From Intoshia linei (taxonomy: Eukaryota; Orthonectida; Rhopaluridae), in the NCBI GenBank assembly GCA_001642005.1, contig LWCA01000558.1, positions 1 to 23,941 of the forward strand: a stretch of 23,941 bases of DNA. Reading direction: 5' to 3'. Shown piece by piece: positions 9,202-17,498 of this stretch (position 1 is its first letter; each line of letters begins with the position of its first letter). The notes under the pieces are model-generated. The model ran no database searches, was not told where the DNA came from, and was given only the letters and a program-made list of their open reading frames with translations. Made by a program: the position numbers and the translations under genes.

Positions 9202-11252
9202 TTATTTGTTTAAGTTAAGAATATCTTCTCGGTATACATATATTAGTACAAATATAATATAAAATATTGTTCCACTGATGATTCCAAGTATAGATATAAT
9301 GAGAGCATACTTTCCTCTACTCTTTGCTATCTCTATCTTGCTTTGTTTTTTACAATTGATTGATGAAATTGACATCATTATTGCTATTGTGCCTATATTT
9401 TTTATTAAATTGATTACAGTCCTTAATATAAAACACAACCTTTTCTAAAAGGGTCTGCTTTATATTTCAGTTTTGTATATAAATAAATAATGTATTTGAT
9501 CATTTTTTTGGGAACCAAAAAGAATTGTGAATTATGCATTTAATATTCGCGTATTTCTCTTGAATATTAGTAATCTTCTCATTTGGGGTACCTCAGTCAG
9601 CCACAGAAAACAAATTATCACATTTGATATGTGGGTATGATACTGTCCTCTTTTAATTAAGGGTGTGATAAAGTAGTGTTTTTTGTTTTGACTTGTTTTG
9701 AATGATTTTTTCAATAACGTTAAGTAATGTTGGATTTTTTTCATTATGGTTTCAGTCGAATTTTACCAATATTGCTGTAATGTGCTATGTCCTTGAAGGT
9801 CTTCAATTGTTAGCGAAACTTATTTTAATAATTTCAAGATAATTCAATACAAGATTTTAATACAAAATTATAAATAATACACTCTATAACAACACTACAA
9901 TTGCAAAGGATTGTAATAAATATAAAAATGATATTAACAAAGTTGTTTTAGTTTCGTTGTTTAGTTTCCATTTAAATTGTATTCAAAATGTTTTGAAAAT
10001 GAATTTGAAATTTAAAAATTGCGTAGCAATGAAATAAATTCCGAAGGAATGAATTATATAGATTTTAACCTCTATTTCTTTATTGGAAATGTGTAGACGT
10101 TCACTGCACAATTTTTTGAAATTTTAGGATCAATATTTACATTTTTATTTTAATCGAAATATTTGAAATTTTTTGAAATTCTAGGGCTGTTATTAACAAA
10201 AAAAAAGTAATTTGGAGTTTTGGCCCTGAAGATATAATTTTTTTAAATTAAAATTCACGATAATGTTTATGATTTTTAAATCCGTATCAGCGCATCTATT
10301 TTTTTAAATTTTTTTATTTTTATATTTATTACAATCCTTTGCAATTGTAGTGTTGTAACTGTAATAGAGTATTATTTATAATTTTGTATTAAAATCTTGT
10401 ATTGAATTATCTTGAAATTATTAAAATAAGTTTCGCTAACAATTGAAGACCTTCAAGGACATAGCACATTACAGCAATATTGGTAAAATTTGACTGAAAT
10501 GTTTATAAAGTGAAGATTCGGTTAATTATTAATACATAATTGGTATTTTTAAGTATTTATTAAATTGTTACTGAATATACATGTATTAAATATATGTATA
10601 TAATCACATTGAAAATGACAAAATAGGTTTTTATAATTTTATTTTTTCTGGAATTTATGCTATTCATGACAATTTTTAGGATTGGACTGTTTTTACTTTA
10701 TTTTTAATATTATACACCTTCTGTCTAATAAATTCAAAAAATGGAATAACAATTGTTTTTAAAATTCTTTACGCAAATGTTAACAAAACAAAATTAAGAT
10801 GGAATAATTCACTTTAAAGTAAAAGATAATGTGATATGATGGTTCCACGTGACACAAATTTCGAAACCACTCCTTTAAAGAATTGATAATAGTGAATGGT
10901 AGGATTTTTAAGTTAGATTTTCAACGTGAATTTATTTTTTTGGTATAATAAAAAATGCCCTGGGCAGAGCTAGGTGGTGTTTGTACGTAGTACATAACAG
11001 TCAATCTAGTATATTATATAAGTAAGGATGTCGGAAATTTACCTAGAACATAGTTAAATAAAAATGATATTATTGATAAGATGATGTAGTTTGGAGGTGA
11101 TTCAACAACAAATTTAAACTCTGGAGCATCCGTATCAATTATATCGCTGAAATTAAATGTACAATTGGAGTTGGGTATTTTTTTGTTTTTTGTGTGTTTG
11201 TTTCCCTCTTTACAGTCAACTATGTATGAATTTATTATTGATGTATAATACC
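9202..11252 (-). CDS. Probable CD225/dispanin family membrane protein
   Basis: CD225 proteins (IFITM, PRRT2, SynDIG relatives) are small two-helix membrane proteins acting in vesicle fusion and trafficking. Two exons, 11043-11146 and 9202-9392, join in frame. The first ends PPNYIILSIISFLFNYVLG, corresponding to the family's P-x-x-Y-x-x-x-S-I-x-x-x-L-F...G. The second continues TIAIMMSISSINCKK and SRGKYALIISILGIISG, then hydrophobic sequence, ending YVYREDILNLNK. A further exon ending at 11252 (SYNVGRIEHS) fits in phase; its 5' limit and the start codon are unresolved and lie near a 28-bp tandem duplication. The central G-x-x-A...S...A-x-x-S/G-x-x spacing supports CD225, but the Cys pair often found before the loop is absent. 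The 1.65-kb intron holds an inverted-repeat element. The 3' end lies about 60 bp from the convergent WARS2 stop. Confidence 0.55.
9750..10499. mobile_element. Element with about 180-bp terminal inverted repeats
   Basis: Arms at 9750-9931 and 10319-10499 are near-perfect reverse complements. The outer ends are tttcagtc and gactgaaa, and the inner ends are around gcaaaggattgtaataaa. The roughly 390-bp spacer contains family A sequence (about 9985-10315) and no coding frame. Long arms around a short non-coding core resemble a foldback-type MITE. I see no clear target duplication. It sits inside the intron of the CD225-like gene, so a transcript would carry a hairpin of about 180 bp. Confidence 0.75.
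9985..10315 (+). repeat. Interspersed repeat family A, copy A3 (internal)
   Basis: This shares gcgtagcaatgaaa with ttccgaaggaat, the aggatcaatatttacattttt block and ttctagggctgtt / agttttggccctgaag blocks with copies A1 and A2. It lacks the tail and is enclosed between the arms of the inverted-repeat element. Either the family is itself related to that element or a copy inserted into it. Confidence 0.65.
10525..10705 (-). repeat. Inverted copy of the repeat at window start
   Basis: The reverse complement of this stretch matches about 1-180 over most of its length, for example aattggtatttttaagtatt and ggactgtttttactttat. It abuts the right arm of the inverted-repeat element within the CD225-like intron. 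It carries no open frame. Confidence 0.75.
10979..11029 (+). repeat. Lone family A tail
   Basis: The string ctagtatattatataagtaa followed by ggat repeats the terminal motif of copies A1 and A2, preceded by a diverged stretch (acgtagtacataacagtc). It ends about 14 bp from the splice donor of a CD225-like exon. It is probably a truncated element. Confidence 0.5.
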
Positions 11253-11302
11253 TGTGTTCAATTCGTCCAACATTATAAGATAAACAATCGAGAAATGTAA
11301 AG

Positions 11303-11364
11303 TTTGTAAATATTGGTAAATTTACATTACTTTGTAAATATTGGTAAATTTACATTACTTTGTA
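11303..11364. repeat. 28-bp tandem duplication
   Basis: Two identical 28-bp units, beginning tttgtaaatattgg, lie at 11303-11330 and 11331-11358, followed by six bases of a third. The unit length is not a multiple of three. It lies at the uncertain 5' side of the CD225-like coding region and shifts the frame there. Confidence 0.85.
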
Positions 11365-11853
11365 TTTATTTTTGATATTATTTATTTCATTAAATACTGG
11401 AGATATGTACGCAATGGAATTTATTTTTTTGCACGTTAATTTATGTATTTGTTAAGCAATCAAAATTCTGTCATATTCATTATCAGAGCCAATTTTATTT
11501 CAGTAATTGAGTTCTTCAAGTTCAAAAACCAATTTCTTTTTTTTTAAATAGAATAAACCCTAAAATTTAATAAAATCATAAATCTGGGACGCGTTTTAAA
11601 ATCATCAACATTAACATTGTGGTAAATCTCAATTTTCAAAATGATACGAACATCCTATCCTAAAGTCGTAGTCCTATCATAGTAAAATGAGCTTTTATTT
11701 TAAAAAGGGTGTCTACTAAAATCCAACCATTTTTACTAAAAATTAAATTTTTCCTTATGGGTTTGTAAAAGTGGATTTTTCCTTTAAAAGTTGGTAAAAC
11801 TAAAATTTTTTTTTTAGAGTGGTAAAATTTTTTTCTAATACAATACAAACAAA

Positions 11854-12060
11854 ATGTGGCCCGTGATTCACAAGTCGTTAGTCGCAAATAATTTAAGATT
11901 TGGAAAATTTGTCAGATACACAGAGGTTGAGACCCTTGTTGATGAAGCTCGAAATAAAAAATATCGAGGAAATTCTCTAGATACGCTTAGATTAATTTTT
12001 TATAAACATTTAGGCAATGAAACCCGAAAGATGCCATGCCCGACTAATTTATTATTTTAA
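11854..12060 (+). CDS. Small unrecognised ORF (68 aa)
   Basis: The frame starts MWPVIHKSLVANNLRFGKF, continues with RYTEVETLVDEARN and DTLRLIFYKHLGNE, and ends CPTNLLF. The codon mix is less AT-biased than the flanks and the residues are spread like a real basic, helical protein. The N-terminus is basic and amphipathic, which would suit a small mitochondrial protein, but I recognise no family. The start follows an A-rich leader (acaaacaaaATG). Upstream acceptor-like ttttag sites mean it could be a terminal exon of a larger gene. It lies between the divergent CD225-like gene and the SR gene. Confidence 0.4.
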   Translation: MWPVIHKSLVANNLRFGKFVRYTEVETLVDEARNKKYRGNSLDTLRLIFYKHLGNETRKMPCPTNLLF

Positions 12061-12633
12061 TTTGTGCGCGGTTATGATCACAAAGATATATCTAATCAGT
12101 CTGATAAAATAATTAGATTGTGTAATTTGTTAGATTAGGCTAATCATTAGCGAAACATGAATACATTTTAATCCTTGACCTCTGAACGCTCTTACTAATC
12201 GATTAACACTGAAACCAAGCAATTTGAATGTTTCTGCATGTAATTTCAGTTACTAGTGGAATACTATTAAATTTAGATAAATGGGTCAACAATAAGAATA
12301 AATTAAGATACATTGAAATGTTATCAAAGTTGTATTCGTAAAATGTTAAACTTTTTAATCGAAATTTTAAATCAGACAAATTAGTATTTTTTGATAAATC
12401 TTATTTTACTTTGACAAATACATAGATATGAGAATTCAATCAGTGGATAATCTAAATAGTTTCATATCTTTAAATATTTAGTTTATACGGTCGGATTGTT
12501 TGTTTATTAACAATCTTGAAAATACAAAAATCTAGAATTAAACTATTATTATGGCATCACTAACGAGATACAGTTACATTCAAATTGATTTTCATTTGTT
12601 TATTTAATTGCCTGTATTGCAAATTTTGAAATA
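12061..12633. promoter_or_regulatory. Upstream region of the SR-protein gene
   Basis: This gene-free AT-rich stretch of about 570 bp precedes the SR-protein start codon. An ATG at 12552 starts a short frame that closes near 12604 and is not spliceable onto RRM1 in an obvious way, so the ATG at 12634 is preferred. No repeat family seen elsewhere in the window occurs here. Confidence 0.4.
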
Positions 12634-14851
12634 ATGGTATGCTGTCTCCAATAAAATAAAATAATTTTTAGCGTATCAAAAGACTTTACATAGGACACTT
12701 GACTTCTTCCGCTCGGTATTTGATTAAAATTCCACATTAAATTATTTTGTTTAGACGTAAGGACGTGGAAGATTTTTTTAAAGGATATGGAAAAATAATA
12801 GATGTGCATTTGAAAAATGGATACGGATTTGTGGTAAATGGATTTTATGAATTTTGTTTTAAAAAAAAATATAGGAATTTGATGATTACCAGGATGCTGA
12901 AGATGCATTGAATGATTTAGCCAACAAAAAAATTTGCGGTCAACCAATAAATTTAGAATATGCAAAAATGCATCAAAACAGATACTCAAACAGAGGAGAC
13001 TATCGCAACAATTATAAAGATAGCAATTACAGAAATAATAGATACGATAATAACCACCGCGTCAATGACAAAAGTCGACCCGATAACTCTAGTTCATTCC
13101 ATCGTAGACATAAACCAAAAAGATATCGAGCATTATGTTACAATGTACCGGTCGAAATGTCTCTCAAGGTAATGGGAATTATGTTTACATGTTTGTAACT
13201 TCAAAGCGTATATTGTTCGCCTAGAAGTCATTTAATTTTATGTTAATTAATTTATCAGGAATGTTTGCCTTTCGAGCACTCTTACGTATCAATCGTTCGT
13301 TTTTAGAGAGAAAGTAACCGTCTATTTTTTCGAATCTATTTATGGGTAACTGAGCCTTTCTACCGGACGTTTTTATCGAAATGTTTTAATTTTTGCGACG
13401 GTATCTCTTTGATCCCTTTTTGCATTTCATTTGGTTTATATTTTATCATCATTTCTTGCATTAACTTAATCATAGAACTTGAAAAATAAACTCAAAGAAT
13501 ATGTCTATCTTTACGATGCATATGAACATTACGATGATAAAAGTGTCATGTAAGTCGTGTTTGGCTTTTTATATTCAATTTCTAGTGTACTCAAATTTTC
13601 TAGTCGGTCAGATATGGATAGGTGTTACCAAAATTGCAACGATCTTAAAATAGACGGAAACCGGATCCGCATTGATACCAGCGAAAAATCGTATGTAATT
13701 ATTTATAGTATTATAACTTTTTAGGTACACCCCAGATATCGTCAAACGACAACGAAGTGATTCGATAAGTAGTAAAAGTTCATATCGCAGTTATACTCGT
13801 TCCCGCTCCAAGTCTCTAAGTAAAACAGGGAAAAGTGTTAGTTACGAAGGTAGCCAAAATCGAGATTCTAGCAAAAATAGGAAATTTGATAAAATTAGCT
13901 CAAAGAGTAAAAGTGTTAGTAAAAATAGATTTAGTGAAAGTTGTTCTAAACATAGCAAATCACCTTCTAGAGATTTAGAACCACCTCAATTGGATACCGA
14001 CAAACTTGAACACATCGAACCAGACAATTTAATAGTATCCACAACTCCAACCAAAAACTTTCGTAAAAGAATGCACAGCAGTGAGGACGAAATTGAAAAA
14101 GAGGAAGCTAAACCGACCTATAAAAACTTAAAAGTCGCCGATAACGTGACATCTCAATATAACGAACAAGACAATATTGATTTTGCATTTAAAACAAACA
14201 TTGAGAGTGATACTGAACCTGAGAAAATTGATACATTTGAAAAAATTAAAACTCAAACATGCACAATGGAAAATATTAATAACCATAACATTTCCAATGA
14301 GATAACTGAAAATGCAGTTTTTGCAGATGTTGCGAATAATACTCAAACAGATGGCAATAAATTGGACTACAGTTCGAATCAAATTAAATTAGAAATGAGC
14401 AAACTAAAAATGTTAGATGTTTCCGCTGAAACGAATGAAAATAAGGATCAAAATGATTCTAGTCTTATTGGTGATGTACAAGAAGAACAATTCAAAGAAA
14501 ATGGCACAAAAGAATTGAATTTGGATAAAAATCTAGGTAACATTATTATTATCATTTATCAATATTTTAGAAGATCAAGACGCGGCTACTACAGTGAAGT
14601 CTGATTTAAATGGCAGCATTGAAAAGAATACGACAAATGGCACTGAACCAGAGTCGGCAGATGGCAAGGTAGAAACAAAAACCACTGTTACCAAAAAAAG
14701 AGGAAAACAACCAAAGAAGGTTGCTGCAAAAGCCAAGAAACCAGTTACGCCAAAAATCATTAAAAAGAAGGCTACACCGAAAAAAATTGAGAGTCCTAGA
14801 GCCCAACCAACTCGAAGGAGTACTAGACTTACCAATAAGAAAGCAGTCTAA
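12634..14851 (+). CDS. SR splicing factor (SRSF4/5/6, B52-like) with extended C-terminus
   Basis: Two-RRM SR proteins bind exonic enhancers and recruit the spliceosome in the nucleus. Eight exons are 12634-12636 (ATG only), 12672-12715, 12755-12833, 12875-13168, 13476-13549, 13604-13690, 13725-14536 and 14571-14851. All join in frame to give 557 aa. RRM1 (about 5-74) has RNP2 RLYIGHL and RNP1 NGYGFVEF. A linker rich in N, R and Y follows. RRM2 (about 125-190) keeps ALCYNVP and LKIDGNRIRI, but the SWQDLKD signature of SR pseudo-RRMs reads SLKNLKN. An RS region (about 195-280) has SRSKSLSK and HSKSPSRD. Then come about 200 acidic residues and a Lys/Pro/Ala-rich tail (KKRGKQPKK, AKAKKPVTPK) ending TRRSTRLTNKKAV. 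SRSF4/5/6 lack this tail. Intron 4 (307 nt) contains a candidate poison exon. Confidence 0.9.
13259..13313 (+). promoter_or_regulatory. Candidate poison cassette exon in the SR gene
   Basis: Intron 4 is 307 nt while the other introns of this gene are 34-54 nt. Inside it, tttatcag precedes a 55-nt segment ending GAGAAA before gtaacc, so both splice sites are present. Inclusion after the phase-0 exon 4 would read sixteen codons and stop at a TAG at 13304-13306. The length is also not a multiple of three. SR genes commonly limit their own level by including such exons. No transcript evidence is available here. Confidence 0.45.
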
Positions 14852-15335
14852 ATATGTATATTTTATATGATATGTAATTTACTTTTAATTAAACAGAATT
14901 TGTGATATTTTATTATTTTTTTAATTTATGATTTTATTTTAATTGGATAAATTATATCGCGTGCGTTGACGATAAATTGTATATTTGTCCAGTTTTATTT
15001 TCATATCATTAAATTACACCATAAATCATTGTATTGTTATTCATGAAGGGGTTATATCATTGTAATTTCATAGTTTTTTGCGCTTTGTATTAATATTTTT
15101 TTAATTTACCAATGTGTGATTATGTTTTAATGTCAACTATGGAAATTACAGCATCTCGGGTTAACAAAATTTTTTTTTTAAGTGACCGGTTTTCGGTTTA
15201 AGATAGTTTTGTCGTCCTCGAATAAATTTTTGTAAAATCATAATTTATTTTGCCTAAATCAGTATCTTTTAATTGTGTTTAAAAATTTTTCGGATTTTAT
15301 GTAGTCTCGTAGAAAGTTGACTAAGAGGTATATGG
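14852..15335. other. Gene-free 3' flank of the SR gene
   Basis: This AT-rich sequence follows the SR-protein stop. It should contain the 3' UTR; AATTAAA-like signals occur near 14885. I see no other gene or repeat before the hAT-like end at 15336. Confidence 0.45.
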
Positions 15336-15380
15336 CAGGGGTTCCCATACTTTTTTCACGGTAGACCGGTAATAAATTAT
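15336..15380 (+). mobile_element. hAT-like transposon terminus
   Basis: The start CAGGGGTTCCCATACTTTTT is a hAT-type terminal repeat, related to the end at 4250 and followed by cacggtagaccgg. No matching right terminus was found downstream. It precedes a decayed mobile-element-like gene by about 300 bp and may be its left boundary, though that is inference. Confidence 0.45.
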
Positions 15381-15676
15381 AAAATTCGTTTTATTGTATT
15401 ATTAAAATTTTTGAATGCAAATTTGCGTTTATTTTAGTTGAAGGGTTAATTAGTAAAAATTTTTCACGTATTTGGGAAGCGATTTTTCGAAAATTTTTTA
15501 GGTACCTGTTTTTCATTTTTGAGGATCTCTAGCATGATAGATTATCGTTCGATTTACAAGTTTTCCATTTTGTGTCACATGAAAATATTATTTTTATATT
15601 TTATCATTAATGTTAAATAGAATGTTTAAAATATGTGTCAAACTACTGCATGGTTTGTGGTATTTAATTAATTTAA

Positions 15677-17041
15677 TTGTATTTAATTAAATCCAAAAAA
15701 TCATATGCAATAAATGAAAATTTGAAATTCTCTTACAAATGTGCTTTTTCAATGGATGTAACAGATCACATTTGGACGCCTAAATTTATATATGGTGGTT
15801 GTACGACATCATTGAGAAAAGAAAAATTTATGTTTGAAATACCACGCATTTGGACTACACCAAAGTATTATCCAGAAAAATGCTATTTTTGTTAAACGAA
15901 GTTATTGAATAAAAAAAATTAAACTGGGCGAATTATCCTGGTACGCTCTCATCTAAAATTCCCTGTGAAAAGGTATGGTACATATTTGTATATATGAAGA
16001 TGCACCTGAAATGGAAGAAACTGATTATAAATGAGTGATGAAGAAGAATCAAAGTGTTTATATAAAGATGATTTGGATTATATCATTTGTGTAATGCGAC
16101 TAAGTATGGAAAATTCAGAATATTTAACTAAAAAATTAAAAATAAGAAACATGACGATTGATGGAGTTAACCCCACAGATCATAGGATAAGACATTCTGA
16201 ATTCCTTACATTTTATGGAGAAGAAAAAAATGTGGTTTTCTGTCATGGCATTACTGGGCTAACATCTCACATGAATGTTATTATGGATACAGAAAGATGG
16301 TTTCTATTTATCGATTCATCTTCCAAAAGCCTAAAAGGGTGTCTTATTGATTCTCAGACCAAATTTCAAACAATTGTCATGTTTTATTCTGCAGACTTGA
16401 AGGAAACCTACAAAAACAGACAAATGTTTGAAACTCATTAAATACTCAGAAAATTTATGAAACGTTTGCTGTGATTTCAAACTGATACCTATTGTCAGCG
16501 GGACACAAGTGGGTGCTGTAAAATATCCATGCCCATTCTGTCTCTTTGATGCCTACTGATAGGAGTTATCATTATATAAAAATAAAATGGCCTGAGAAAC
16601 AAGAAGTTGGTGTTATTAACCAGTTTAAACCACCTTTAATATACAATTCTAAATTAATTTTACCACCACTTCACATAAAATTTGGGTTGGTTAAACAGTT
16701 TTTGACCCGATTGCACACAATCTGTTTTATCTAAATTAACAATGGCAGAAAAACCAATCTCTATTGTAAAAAAAATATTCCCAGAAATTTCAAATTCAAA
16801 ATTAATAAAAGGAATCTTAAATGGCCCTCAAACAAAAAAACTCTTGCAATCTTGTGAAATTAGATTATTTTATCGAACGATCAACTTCACGCATTTGAAT
16901 GTTTTGAAAAAATCGTAGAACAGTTTTTAGGTAAATATTAATTTATTCCAATTTTTTAATGTAATTCTTATTTTTTTAGGAAATTATTGGAGAATTATAT
17001 TGGAAGAACTTATCATTAGTTTTGATAAAATGAATTGCCTT
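15677..17041 (+). pseudogene. Decayed transposon-associated gene, many disruptions
   Basis: Pieces of one protein appear in order in different frames. 15677-15895 ends IWTTPKYYPEKCYFC, like the family's Cys-containing head. 16031-16441 is the longest intact piece, with LYKDDLDYIICVMRLSMENS, VVFCHGITGLTSHMN and DLKETYKNRQM. About 16500-16555 reads GTQVGAVKYPCPFCLFDAY, a paired-Cys motif. 16546-16734 carries ILPPLHIKFGLVKQFL, and about 16880-16940 carries HAFECFEKIVEQFLGKY. From memory, this order resembles a multi-copy protein found in insects and Hydra, with KYPCFLCLWDSR and LPPLHIKLGLMKQF-like motifs, usually taken as a mobile-element product. Several frameshifts and stops separate the pieces and the C-terminal part is absent, so it cannot be functional. 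A hAT-like terminus lies upstream at 15336. Confidence 0.75.
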
Positions 17042-17498
17042 TAATAAATATTTATATATTTTTTAAATAAAATAAACTTACATAGATAATATTTTTATTT
17101 TATTAATTACGCTTGATACTGTTGATTTACATTGTAGACGTAAACCATTTCGGTGAAATAAATTGTATCAGTATTTTTAAATTCTCTTTCATACAAGATT
17201 CGTGAAAATTTTGATTTGAACAAATTTATTTTATTTCAGGTGTGTACTGCAGGTAACTTTTAAATTTTTTTAGATAAGATTTAAATTATGTATTTAACAA
17301 TATGACAGTCATAGATAGAGAAAAAGTAAAAAAACAAGGTTGATATATCCATTTATTCATTATATTACCTTATTTTTGCTACCCCGTATCTCGGGTACCT
17401 GACGTACACAGATACAAAAATAATATACATATTGATGCCAAGAAAAAACTATACATATGTATAATGATATGAAATAGAAAGATTTTTGTTGACTAGTG
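17042..17498. other. Gene-free stretch downstream of TCP11-like gene
   Basis: Between the decayed element and the TCP11-like stop codon I find only AT-rich sequence, partly the 3' UTR of the minus-strand gene. No supported exon on either strand. Confidence 0.45.

Noticed and set aside
9532-9744. Minus-strand frame of 70 codons next to the inverted-repeat element
   Set aside because: It has no splice support or known domain and lies within the CD225-like intron.
12600-12989. Minus-strand frame of 129 codons
   Set aside because: It is the antisense shadow of the SR-protein RRM1 exons and has no family resemblance.
13984-14604. A separate gene starting at the internal Met at 13990
   Set aside because: The frame is continuous upstream with the RS region in the same exon, so it is part of the SR protein; only cDNA could show an internal start.
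14575-14835. Minus-strand hydrophobic frames opposite the end of the SR gene
   Set aside because: The complement of Lys/Ala/Pro-rich codons reads as Phe/Leu/Val; it is a shadow of the basic tail.
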